A stretch of DNA of 42,869 nt, taken from NCBI GenBank assembly GCA_030447725.1, contig JAUJOQ010000007.1, forward strand, positions 1-42,869, given 5' to 3'. Below, one piece after another: positions 22,375 to 30,017 of the stretch; the stretch's first letter is position 1; each line of letters begins with the position of its first letter. Position numbers and translations under genes: made by a program. The notes under the pieces are model-generated. The model did not search any database and was not told the DNA's origin. It saw nothing but the letters and a program-made list of their open reading frames with translations. The stretch comes from Thermoleophilaceae bacterium (lineage in GTDB: Bacteria > Actinomycetota > Thermoleophilia > Solirubrobacterales > Thermoleophilaceae).

Positions 22375-23738
22375 TGGCGTCGGTGTGGAGGACCGTCGCG
22401 CGCCTGGTGCGCGCGCTCTCGCGGCGCTCCGGGCGCGGGGGCGGCACCACGCTCCCCGGCCGCCTGCTGTTGAGGGCGGACCCGAGGGCGCTCGAGCAGA
22501 TGGCCGAGCGCCTCGAGGGCGGCGTGGTGCTCGTATCGGCCACCAACGGCAAGACCACGACCTCGGCCATGGTCGCCGCGATCTTGGAACGGGCCGGCGA
22601 GCGGGTGGTTCACAACCGCGCCGGGTCGAACATGGGCTGGGGCGTGGCCACCGCCCTGCTCGATGCGGGCCGCGAGCCCGGGCAGATCGGACTGTTTGAG
22701 GTCGACGAGGCGTGGCTGCCGCGTGTCGCGGCGGCGGTCCATCCGCGCACCTACCTGTTATCCAACCTCTTCCGCGACCAGCTCGACCGCTACGGCGAGC
22801 TGGAGTCTCTCGCCGACGGCTGGGCCGAGCTGGTGGCGACTGACGCGGGTCGGGCGAGGTTCGTGCTCAACGCAGACGACCCGCTGATCGCCGACCTCGG
22901 CCGCGGGCGCGAGGACTCGGTCCTCCTCTACGGGCTCGACGACGACTCCCACGCCCTGCCGGGGCTCGCCCATGCCGCCGACTCCAAGCACTGCCGCAAC
23001 TGCGGGGCGCCCTACGTCTACGGCGCGATCTACATGGGCCACCTCGGCCACTACCGCTGCGAGAACTGCGGCCGCACCCGGCCGGCGCCCTCAGTGGTGG
23101 CCGAGCGGGTGCATCTGGAAGGGATGTCCGGGGCGAGCGTCGCGCTCAGAACGCCGCGCGGGCCGATCGAGTTCCGCCTCCCGCTGCCCGGCCTCTACAA
23201 CGTCTACAACGCGGTCGCAGCGGCTGCCCTTGCGCTCGAGCTCGGCGCGTCGCCGGAGCAGGTGAGCGAGGCGCTCGAGAGCTTCGGGGGCTCATTCGGG
23301 CGCGTCGAGACGATCCCAGTCGAGGGGCGCCCGGTGTCGATCCTGCTCGTCAAGAACCCGGCCGGCGCCAATGAGGTGCTGCGCACCTTGACTCTCGAGG
23401 AGGGTCCGCTCGACCTCTGGCTCGCGCTCAACGACGGAATCGCGGACGGCCGAGACGTGTCGTGGATCTGGGACGCCGACTTCGAGCAGCTGGCCGGCCG
23501 GGTGCGTCACGCCACCTGCTCGGGCACACGCGCCGAGGAGATGGCGCTGCGCCTGAAGTACGCCGGGATCGAGGCCGAGCTGCACGTGGATCGCGACCCG
23601 GAGGCGTCACTGGATCATGCGGTCGCGGCGGGCCGCGAGGGCGGGACGGCGCTCTACGCGCTGCCCACCTACACCGCACTGCTCGAGCTCCGCGGTCTGC
23701 TCGCCCAGCGGGGGCTGGCCGGCCGGTGGGCGGACTGA
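22374..23738 (+). CDS. murT: Lipid II isoglutaminyl synthase, Mur-ligase subunit MurT
   Basis: Predicted 454 residues. The Mur-ligase ATP site SATNGKTTTSAM is at about 55-66. A central zinc ribbon has Cys207-x2-Cys210 and Cys229-x2-Cys232. FRLPLPGLYNVYNAVAAAAL follows, and a C-terminal DUF1727 domain has ILLVKNPAGANEVLRTL and LWLALNDGIADGRDVSWIWD. With GatD it amidates the alpha-carboxyl of D-Glu in lipid II, using ATP and glutamine. The ATG overlaps the preceding stop by one base (TGATG). In known cases murT and gatD are adjacent; here two genes lie between them. Confidence 0.93.
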   Translation: MASVWRTVARLVRALSRRSGRGGGTTLPGRLLLRADPRALEQMAERLEGGVVLVSATNGKTTTSAMVAAILERAGERVVHNRAGSNMGWGVATALLDAGREPGQIGLFEVDEAWLPRVAAAVHPRTYLLSNLFRDQLDRYGELESLADGWAELVATDAGRARFVLNADDPLIADLGRGREDSVLLYGLDDDSHALPGLAHAADSKHCRNCGAPYVYGAIYMGHLGHYRCENCGRTRPAPSVVAERVHLEGMSGASVALRTPRGPIEFRLPLPGLYNVYNAVAAAALALELGASPEQVSEALESFGGSFGRVETIPVEGRPVSILLVKNPAGANEVLRTLTLEEGPLDLWLALNDGIADGRDVSWIWDADFEQLAGRVRHATCSGTRAEEMALRLKYAGIEAELHVDRDPEASLDHAVAAGREGGTALYALPTYTALLELRGLLAQRGLAGRWAD

Positions 23739-24310
23739 CCCCGGCGCTCGAGCACGTGTTCGGGTACGCGTCGCTGGTGCTCGACGAGGGTGGCCGTGGC
23801 ACCGTGGCGCGGCTGCCGGGGTACCGGCGGGTTTGGGGAGTGGCCACGGACAACCTGCGGGCGATCCCCGGCTACAAGCTGTACCTCAGCCGGACTGACG
23901 GCTCGCGGCCGGCGGTGTACGTGGCCTTCGTCGACATTGAGCCCGACCCCTCGTCGGCGGTGAACGGCCTCGTGCGGCACGTGTCCAAGGCCGAGCTCGA
24001 GTTGCTCGACCTTCGCGAGCGCAACTACGATCGGGTGGACGTGAGCGGGCAGATCGAGGGCTTCCAGAGCCGCGTGTGGACCTATCGCGGCTCGGCCGAG
24101 GGCCGTGAGCGCCTGCGCCGTGGGCGGGCGGAGGGCCGTGCCGTCGTGTCGCGCGACTACCTGGACAAGGTCCGCGCCGGGTTCGCGGCGCTGGGACCGG
24201 AGCACGAGCGCGCGTTCGCCGAATCCTCCTGCCTCGACGACCTGCCGGTGCTCGACCTGGAGCGACTCGACCTGCCTCCTGACCCTCCCCCGGCGCGGGA
24301 ACGTCCATGA
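23726..24310 (+). CDS. Gamma-glutamylcyclotransferase-like protein
   Basis: Predicted 194 residues from a GTG that lies inside the last codons of murT (13-base overlap); GTG at 23756 is less likely because it would cut the first strand. HVFGYASLVL fits the (F/Y)GYGSL substrate loop of the GGCT/AIG2-like fold. ELLDLRERNYDRVDVSG carries the likely acid/base Glu of the E-x-Y-RV motif, and LARLPGYRRVWGVATDN matches the second strand. GGCT enzymes release 5-oxoproline from gamma-glutamyl amines. Because the D-Glu of muropeptides is also gamma-linked, a role on peptidoglycan fragments is possible, but nothing in the sequence proves it. Confidence 0.7.
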   Translation: MGGLTPALEHVFGYASLVLDEGGRGTVARLPGYRRVWGVATDNLRAIPGYKLYLSRTDGSRPAVYVAFVDIEPDPSSAVNGLVRHVSKAELELLDLRERNYDRVDVSGQIEGFQSRVWTYRGSAEGRERLRRGRAEGRAVVSRDYLDKVRAGFAALGPEHERAFAESSCLDDLPVLDLERLDLPPDPPPARERP

Positions 24311-25053
24311 GCGCCGCCGGCGCCCTGGCCTGGCCCGCGGCCTGGCACGACGTGGAGTGCGCGTCATACGCCGCGGACCTGGAGGTGTGGCGCGAGCTGG
24401 CGGACGAGCGCGGCGGTCCCGTGCTCGACGTGGGCTGCGGCACGGGCCGCGTCGCCCTCGACCTGGCGGCCCGGGGGCACGAGGTGGTGGGTGTCGACGC
24501 CGACCCGGGCCTGGTGCGGGCCTTCGCAGTGCGGGCGCGGGAGCGCTCGCTGCCGGCCCTGGCCCACACGGCCGACGCGCGTTCCTTCTCCCTTGGCTCC
24601 CGTCATCACCTGGTCATCGCGGCGATGCAGGTGGTACAGCTGCTCGGAGGCGCTGCGGGGCGGCGCGCGATGCTCTCCACCGTCGCCGAGCACCTCCTGC
24701 CCCGCGGGCTGCTGGCGGTGGCGCTGGCCGACCCGTTCGACGCGGTTCCGGTGAGCGAGGCGCTGCCGCCGCTACCCGACGTGCTGGAGGTCGACGGGTG
24801 GGTGCTGTCCTCCACTCCCGTCGAGGTCCGCGACGAGGGCGATGCGGTGGCCATCGACCGTCATCGTCAAGCGGTGTCGCCGGCGGGCGACCTGACCGAG
24901 GAGCTGGCCACGATCCGCCTCGACTCCGTGACGGCCGCCGGACTCGAGCAGGAGGGAACGCAGGCCGGCTACCGAGCGCTCGCGGCGCGCGAGGTGCCGG
25001 CCACGCGCGACTACGTGGGCAGCACGGTCGTGCTGCTGGAGCGCCCGGCGTGA
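24307..25053 (+). CDS. Class I SAM-dependent methyltransferase
   Basis: Predicted 248 residues. Motif I is VLDVGCGTGRVALDLAARGH at about 39-58, motif II VVGVDADPGLV, then HTADARSF and a motif IV-like HHLVIAAMQVVQLLGG. The N-terminus (AWHDVECASYAADLEVWREL) is the usual cap of small-molecule methyltransferases. The ATG overlaps the preceding stop (ATGA) and its own stop overlaps the GTG of gatD (GTGA), so it is locked into the murT-gatD operon. The methyl acceptor cannot be read from sequence; an envelope precursor is a guess from context. Confidence 0.8.
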   Translation: MSAAGALAWPAAWHDVECASYAADLEVWRELADERGGPVLDVGCGTGRVALDLAARGHEVVGVDADPGLVRAFAVRARERSLPALAHTADARSFSLGSRHHLVIAAMQVVQLLGGAAGRRAMLSTVAEHLLPRGLLAVALADPFDAVPVSEALPPLPDVLEVDGWVLSSTPVEVRDEGDAVAIDRHRQAVSPAGDLTEELATIRLDSVTAAGLEQEGTQAGYRALAAREVPATRDYVGSTVVLLERPA

Positions 25054-25772
25054 CTGCGACCCTGCGCGTGTGTGCGCTCTACCCGGAGCTGATGAACATC
25101 TATGCCGACCGGGGCAACATCGCCGTGCTGCGTGCACGGTGCGAGTGGCGCGGCCTCGCGTTCGAGCTGGCGTCGTCGAGCGTGCGCGAGACGGTCGCCC
25201 CGGAGGCACACGACCTTTTCTACATCGGGGGCGGCCAGGATCGCGACCAGATCGCCGTCGCAGAGGACATGCAGTCGACCAAGCGGGAGGCGCTGCACCA
25301 GGCCGCCGGGCGTGGCGCCGTCGTGCTCGCTGTGTGCGGCGGCTACCAGCTGCTCGGAGAGAGCTACGCGCTGGGCGGTCGCGAGCTGCCGGGCATTGGC
25401 CTCGTGGACCTGCGCACGGTGCGCGGAGAGGGCGAGCGGCTGATCGGCAACTGCGCGATCGAAGCCGACCTCGGCACCGGACCGCGCGTGATCGCCGGCT
25501 TCGAGAACCACGGTGGCCGGACCCACCTCGGTCCTGGCGAGCAGCCGCTGGGACGGGTGCTGCGCGGGCACGGCAACAACGGCGCCGACGGCTTCGAGGG
25601 CGTACGCCGTGACAACGTGATCGGCACGTACCTGCACGGCCCGCTGCTGCCCAAGAACGCCTGGCTGGCGGACAGGCTGATCGAGCTGGCGCTCGGCACA
25701 GACCTCGAGCCCCTTGACGACACGCTCGAGGACGCCGCCCACGGGTCGGCCCGCCGCGCGGCCGGCGTGTAG
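25050..25772 (+). CDS. gatD: Lipid II isoglutaminyl synthase, glutamine amidotransferase subunit GatD
   Basis: Predicted 240 residues from a GTG overlapping the methyltransferase stop. It is a CobB/CobQ-like class I amidotransferase. The opening CALYPELMNIYADRGNIAVL is typical of GatD. The nucleophile is Cys96 in AVCGGYQLLG and the catalytic His is His196 in IGTYLHGPLLPKN; FENHGGRTHL follows the family pattern. It supplies ammonia to MurT for D-isoglutamine formation in the stem peptide. Last gene of the operon; the convergent gene ends 10 bases later. Confidence 0.92.
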   Translation: MTATLRVCALYPELMNIYADRGNIAVLRARCEWRGLAFELASSSVRETVAPEAHDLFYIGGGQDRDQIAVAEDMQSTKREALHQAAGRGAVVLAVCGGYQLLGESYALGGRELPGIGLVDLRTVRGEGERLIGNCAIEADLGTGPRVIAGFENHGGRTHLGPGEQPLGRVLRGHGNNGADGFEGVRRDNVIGTYLHGPLLPKNAWLADRLIELALGTDLEPLDDTLEDAAHGSARRAAGV

Positions 25773-25782
25773 GCCGTCGCGT

Positions 25783-26112
25783 CTAGCCCCCTCGGCGCCG
25801 GCGCTCGTCCGCGGCCTCGGACTCCTGCGTGGCCACCCCCTCGGGCAGGTTCCACTGCCGGCCTTCGGTGGCCGGCTTCTCGTCGCGCCAGTGCCCGTGC
25901 GCATCGAAGTAGTCGCGCTCGTCCTGCTCGCTGTCGCGCTCCTTGTCGCCGGACACACCGATCCGGTAGAGCACGTTGAGCAGCAGAATCGAGAGCCCGG
26001 CGCCGGTGAAGCCGGCCCAGCCCTCGAGCCGCGTGCTCTCCGGCGCCACGAGGAGACAGACAAAGCCTGCGACCACCAGGACCGCGGGGAGCAGGTAGCG
26101 GACGGCGAACAT
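25783..26112 (-). CDS. Small two-helix membrane protein
   Basis: Predicted 109 residues. Two hydrophobic segments (about 5-24, YLLPAVLVVAGFVCLLVA, and 34-50, GFTGAGLSILLLNVLYRIG) are followed by an acidic and basic cytoplasmic tail with DSEQDERDYFDAHGHWRDE. No family is recognised. The YFD-HGHW segment suggests a conserved tail motif. It stands alone, convergent with gatD. Confidence 0.65.
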   Translation of the reverse strand: MFAVRYLLPAVLVVAGFVCLLVAPESTRLEGWAGFTGAGLSILLLNVLYRIGVSGDKERDSEQDERDYFDAHGHWRDEKPATEGRQWNLPEGVATQESEAADERRRRGG

Positions 26113-26164
26113 GGTGGGTGGGTACCCGATGGGCGAGCCGCTACGCGTTCAACTGACGTCGCGC

Positions 26165-26476
26165 TTATCCGCGTCGTCGGTGGGGTGGCCCGCTGGTGCG
26201 CGCGCGGGCAGTGTTGGTCAGCGGCCTTGACCAGCTTGGCTTCCGACGTGGCCAGCGAGAGGGATCGACGAGCGCCACCATCGCCGCATTGATCGCCGCC
26301 CATTTCTCGATCGTGAGCATGGCGATCGGCTCGTGGGCATCGATCGTCAGTTCGCGCATCAGCCGGCGCAGCTGCCGTTTGGAGAAGACCGGTGCGAGCG
26401 CCTCCGAGACAGGCGCGCGGCGCGTCTCAAATGCCTTGGCGAGGAGTCGCGGCCAACCGCTCTCGCGTGAAAGCGC
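26165..26476 (-). CDS. Open frame of unknown identity, possibly a decayed gene
   Basis: The frame is open for 103 codons after a TGA at 26477-26479. It reads as plausible protein: ESGWPRLLAKAFETRRAPVS, FSKRQLRRLMRELTIDAHEP and IAMLTIEKWAAINAAMVALV, then drifts into low-complexity Arg-rich sequence. The only ATG is at 26359 (64 residues) and has no good ribosome binding site; the stretch before it looks equally coding, so the 5-prime part may be lost. I recognise no family. Confidence 0.35.
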   Translation of the reverse strand, partial: ALSRESGWPRLLAKAFETRRAPVSEALAPVFSKRQLRRLMRELTIDAHEPIAMLTIEKWAAINAAMVALVDPSRWPRRKPSWSRPLTNTARARTSGPPHRRRG

Positions 26477-26491
26477 TCACCGCGAGGACAG

Positions 26492-26507
26492 GTCGGCAAC
26501 CGCCGAC
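26492..26507. repeat. GTCGGC-N4-GCCGAC hairpin
   Basis: Perfect 6-base stem with loop AACC. It is the first of three inverted repeats packed between 26492 and 26638, with a 12-base palindrome CACCCGCGGGTG at 26512-26523 next to it. Confidence 0.5.
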
Positions 26508-26524
26508 GCCGCACCCGCGGGTGG

Positions 26525-26638
26525 CTGCGGGAAGGATCTTCGGAGCGGGCGTGGAGCAAGCGAGGCCCTTTGCCGAAGGCGGTAGCCGGAGGCGGGCCGA
26601 GCGCCGCGCAGCGCCTGGTCCGAAGATCCTTACCGCAG
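26525..26638. repeat. 114-base element bounded by 20-base inverted repeats
   Basis: The ends 26525-26544 and 26619-26638 are inverted repeats matching at 19 of 20 positions, including the exact 13-base AAGGATCTTCGGA. The 74 bases between them hold smaller GC-rich dyads and no coding sequence. It could be a structured RNA, a terminator cluster downstream of dut (which ends at 26682 on the minus strand), or a miniature inverted-repeat element. I see no flanking target-site duplication. Confidence 0.6.
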
Positions 26639-26681
26639 ACAGGACCCGCGGCCGCAAGCTCACCGGCCCACTCCGTGCGGT

Positions 26682-27113
26682 CTACGTCCCCGTCGAGCCG
26701 AAGCCGCTCGTTCCACGCGACGTCAGGCCCAGGTCCCCCACCTCCACCAACTCCGCAGCCTCATGGTGCACGATCACGAGCTGGGCGATCCGATCCCCGA
26801 CCCCCACAGAGAAACTCTCGGAGCGGTCCGTGTTGAGCAGCAGCACGCGCACCTCGCCGCGGTAGCCGGCGTCGATCAAGCCTGGGGCGTTGACCACGGA
26901 GATTCCGTGGCGCAGGGCGAGACCGGACCGCGGCAGCACGAGCCCTGCCTGCCCCTCGGGGATGGCCACGGCGACGCCCGTGCCCACGCTCGCCCGCTCG
27001 CCGGGGCCGAGTTCCGCCACCTCGTCGGCGCATAGGTCGAACCCGGCGTCGTGGTCGTGCGCTCGCAGCGGGGCGGTGGCACTCGCCGAAAGGCGGGTGA
27101 ACCTCAGCGCCAC
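26682..27113 (-). CDS. dut: dUTP diphosphatase
   Basis: Predicted 143 residues, normal for the trimeric enzyme. The five motifs are visible in order: HDAGFDLCAD, PRSGLALRHGISV, NAPGLIDAGYRGEVRVLLLN, RIAQLVIV and the C-terminal RGTSGFGSTGT. It converts dUTP to dUMP, keeping uracil out of DNA and feeding dTMP synthesis. It follows hflX by 7 bases and is the last gene of the long minus-strand run. Confidence 0.95.
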   Translation of the reverse strand: MALRFTRLSASATAPLRAHDHDAGFDLCADEVAELGPGERASVGTGVAVAIPEGQAGLVLPRSGLALRHGISVVNAPGLIDAGYRGEVRVLLLNTDRSESFSVGVGDRIAQLVIVHHEAAELVEVGDLGLTSRGTSGFGSTGT

Positions 27114-27120
27114 CGGGGTC

Positions 27121-28401
27121 CTACGGCGAGCCGTTCACGGCGAAGCGCTCGAAGCGGCTGACCGCGGCGGCGGGCACCCGGGCGTGCACTACCACCCCTT
27201 CGGCCGTGTCCTCGCGCTCCATCTCCCCGGCCACGTCGTGCAGCTCGGAGAGCCGGCCGCCCTCGTCGTAGGGCACCAGCAGGTCCATCGGCCGCAGGGT
27301 GGACAGGAAGCGGGTCTCGATGGCCTCACGCAGCTCCCCGAGCCCCTCCCCGGTCTCGGCGGAGACGGGGATGGCGCCGGGGAAGCGAAAGGACAGCTCG
27401 CGGCGGCGCTCGTGATCTAGCAGATCCACCTTGTTGAGAGCCAGCAGCTGCGGACGCTCCGCCGCCCCGATCTCCGCCAGCACATCTTCGACGGCCTCGA
27501 GCATGGGGCGTAGGTCCTCCTCGGGCGCGGAGGCGTCGGCCACGTGCACGAGCAGATCGGCCTCCAGCGCCTCCTCGAGGGTGGCGCCGAAGGCCTCGAC
27601 CAGCTGGTGGGGGAGCTTTCGGATGAACCCGACGGTGTCGGTCATCAAGAAGCTGCGCCCGCTGATCTCGAACGACCGGGTGGTGGGGTCGAGAGTGTGA
27701 AAGAGACGGTCACGAACTCCCACCTCCGCACCCGTGAGCGCGTTGAGGAGTGTGGACTTCCCCGCGTTGGTGTACCCCGCAAGGGCCACGGTGGGCAGGG
27801 CGGCTCGCTCACGCTCGCGGCGCATGATCGACCGCGTGCCCTTCGTGTGCTCGAGCCGGCGCTTGAGCGCGGCGATCCGATCTCGCGCCAGGCGCCGGTC
27901 GGTTTCGATCTGAGTCTCGCCGGGGCCTCTGGTGGCCACGCCGCCGCCCGTCGCGCCGCCCAGGCGCTCGAGGTGCGTCCACAGCCCGCGCATGCGCGCA
28001 AGGTTGTACTGCAGCTGGGCCAGCTCCACCTGAAGGTTGCCCTCCGAGGATCCGACGTGGCTTGCGAAGATGTCGAGGATCAGCGCGGTGCGGTCGATCA
28101 CCGGCACGCCGACCGCCTCCTCGAGGTTGCGCTCCTGGCGTGGCAGCAGCTCGTCGTCGGAGACCACGAGGTTGGCGTCGCAGTCGGCGATCGCGCGCTT
28201 GAGCTCTGCGAGCTTGCCCTTGCCGAAGTAGCGGTCCGGATCGGGCTGCGTGCGCTTCTGCGCCATCTGCCCGGCCACGGCGACGCCCGCCGTGCGCAGC
28301 AGCTCGGCGAGCTCGTTCAAATCGGCGTCCTCAGGTCCGGCCACGATCATCATCGCGCGCTGGCGGGCGCGCGGGTTGCGTATCTCCTGTCCCTTCGCCA
28401 T
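27121..28401 (-). CDS. hflX: Ribosome-associated GTPase HflX
   Basis: Predicted 426 residues from the ATG at 28401 (MAKGQEIRNPRARQR). The N-terminal HflX domain has PDRYFGKGKLAEL and FASHVGSSEGNLQVELAQLQ, with the ERLGGATGGGVATRGPGETQ loop. The G domain has G1 GYTNAGKST, G3 DTVGFI and G4 NKVD. HflX splits stalled or stressed 70S ribosomes. A 58-base gap separates it from the cupin gene. In many bacteria hflX follows miaA or hfq; here it is in the same transcription run as miaB and miaA. Confidence 0.93.
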   Translation of the reverse strand: MAKGQEIRNPRARQRAMMIVAGPEDADLNELAELLRTAGVAVAGQMAQKRTQPDPDRYFGKGKLAELKRAIADCDANLVVSDDELLPRQERNLEEAVGVPVIDRTALILDIFASHVGSSEGNLQVELAQLQYNLARMRGLWTHLERLGGATGGGVATRGPGETQIETDRRLARDRIAALKRRLEHTKGTRSIMRRERERAALPTVALAGYTNAGKSTLLNALTGAEVGVRDRLFHTLDPTTRSFEISGRSFLMTDTVGFIRKLPHQLVEAFGATLEEALEADLLVHVADASAPEEDLRPMLEAVEDVLAEIGAAERPQLLALNKVDLLDHERRRELSFRFPGAIPVSAETGEGLGELREAIETRFLSTLRPMDLLVPYDEGGRLSELHDVAGEMEREDTAEGVVVHARVPAAAVSRFERFAVNGSP

Positions 28402-28459
28402 GCCCACTGAGTCTACGCGGGGCAGCGGCCAGCCGAGGAGCGCAGCCGGACCGTTGCCT

Positions 28460-28840
28460 CTAGTCCGACGAGTGCTCCCGCGCCCGCTCGCGCGCCGTGG
28501 CCTTGTCGTCGAGCGACATGGCGCCGGGGTGGCCTTCACCGGGCCAGGGAGCCAGGAAGAGCAACAGTCTGGCGTCGCTGGCGGCGTGGACCTCGTGGGG
28601 CTCCTGGGGGGCGAACTCGGCCACCAGGCCGGGGCCTCCGCTGACACTCTCTTCACCGTCGCGGCGCACCTCCACCTCTCCGTCGAGCACGACCAGCCAC
28701 GCGCGCTCGTGCACCTCGTGCTCCTGAAGCTCTTCCCCCGCCGGCAGGTTGAGCGCTATCACCCGCGCCGCGTCGCTCGAGGACAGGATGTGCGGCTTGT
28801 GTGCGGCAACGTCCAGGCCGCGAAGGTCCCAGGTGTCCAT
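28460..28840 (-). CDS. Small cupin-domain protein
   Basis: Predicted 126 residues. LNLPAGEELQEHEVHERAWLV gives the first cupin motif, and PHEVHAASDARLLLFLAPWP the second with one likely metal His. GEVEVRRDGEE forms the turn between the strands. Such proteins bind a metal or a small ligand; no substrate can be named. It is 10 bases downstream of dapL in the same run. Confidence 0.75.
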   Translation of the reverse strand: MDTWDLRGLDVAAHKPHILSSSDAARVIALNLPAGEELQEHEVHERAWLVVLDGEVEVRRDGEESVSGGPGLVAEFAPQEPHEVHAASDARLLLFLAPWPGEGHPGAMSLDDKATARERAREHSSD

Positions 28841-28850
28841 GGCGGCGAGC

Positions 28851-30017
28851 TTACCCTGACGACAGGCTGGTACGCATCCGCTCCACCGCCTCGCTGAGGC
28901 GCTCGTCCGCCACGGTCAGGGAGATGCGGAAGAAGCCTTCGCCGTTGGGTCCGTAGGAGCTTCCGGGCGAGATCACGACCCCCGACTCGTCGAGCACGAG
29001 CTCGCAGTAGGAGGCTGAGGTGTGCCCCCCGGGCACCGGCGCCCACACATAGATCGTGGCCCTGGGTGTGCCCACGTTCACGCCGATCTCGCGCAGGGCC
29101 CCCACCACGAGGTCACGGCGGCGCTGGTAGATCGCGCTCATCCGCCTCGGCTCCTCGTCGCCGCGGTCCAGTGCGGCGGCCGCCGCCAGCTGGATGGCCT
29201 CGAACATGCCCGAGTCGATGTTGGTCTTGAGCTTCCAGTAGGCCGCGACGGCCTCGGCGTTGCCCATCACAGCGGCCGTGCGCCAGCCGGTCATGTTGTA
29301 GCCCTTGGAGAGTGAGAACACCTCCACCCCCACGTCCTTGGCCCCCGGGGTCTCCAGGAAGCTGGGCGCTACGTAGCCGTCGAACGTGGTCTCGGTGTAG
29401 GAGGCGTCGTGGACGACGAGGATGTCGTGCTCCCGGGCGAAGTCGACAGCGCGCTGGAACAGGCCTTCGGGCGCCACCGCGCCGGTGGGGTTGTTGGGGT
29501 AGTTGAGGTACATCAGCCGGGCCCGCTCGCGTGCCTCAGGGGCGATGGCGTCGAGGTCGGGGGCAAAGCCGCGCTCTGGCAGCAGCGGCATCAACTCCGG
29601 CTCGGCTCCGGCCAGGAGCGGGCCGCCGGTGTAGACCGGGTAGCCGGGATCTGCCGCCAGCGCCACCGTGTCTGGGTCGAGGAAGGCGAGGTTGAGGTTG
29701 AAGATGCACTCCTTGGCGCCCAGCGCCGGGACGATCTCCGTCTCGGGGTCGAGTGAGACCCCGAAGCGCCGGTCGTAGAAGCGTGCGAAAGCCTCGCGCA
29801 GCTCGGGGCGCCCGCGGTTGGACGGGTATCGATGGGTGGCCGGCTCTCGGGCGCCGCCGGACAGCTCGTCGATCACGAAGGACGGCGTGGGCGTGTCGGG
29901 ATCGCCTATGCCGAGGCTGATCACGTCCACACCCGCTGCCTTCTTCTCGCGGATCTTTCGCTCGAGCTCGGCGAACAGGTAGGGGGGCAGCCGGTCGAGC
30001 CGCGCGCTGGTCTTCAT
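28851..30017 (-). CDS. dapL: LL-diaminopimelate aminotransferase
   Basis: Predicted 388 residues from the ATG at 30017, which overlaps the stop of the upstream epimerase-like gene (ATGA). It is a fold-type I PLP enzyme: DVISLGIGDPDTPTP at the N-terminus, NYPNNPTGA, VVHDASYTETTFDGY and the PLP Lys in SLSKGYNMTGWR. It makes LL-diaminopimelate from tetrahydrodipicolinate in one step, for lysine and peptidoglycan. DapL and other class I aminotransferases are close, but the DapF-like neighbour supports the DapL call. Confidence 0.85.
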   Translation of the reverse strand: MKTSARLDRLPPYLFAELERKIREKKAAGVDVISLGIGDPDTPTPSFVIDELSGGAREPATHRYPSNRGRPELREAFARFYDRRFGVSLDPETEIVPALGAKECIFNLNLAFLDPDTVALAADPGYPVYTGGPLLAGAEPELMPLLPERGFAPDLDAIAPEARERARLMYLNYPNNPTGAVAPEGLFQRAVDFAREHDILVVHDASYTETTFDGYVAPSFLETPGAKDVGVEVFSLSKGYNMTGWRTAAVMGNAEAVAAYWKLKTNIDSGMFEAIQLAAAAALDRGDEEPRRMSAIYQRRRDLVVGALREIGVNVGTPRATIYVWAPVPGGHTSASYCELVLDESGVVISPGSSYGPNGEGFFRISLTVADERLSEAVERMRTSLSSG

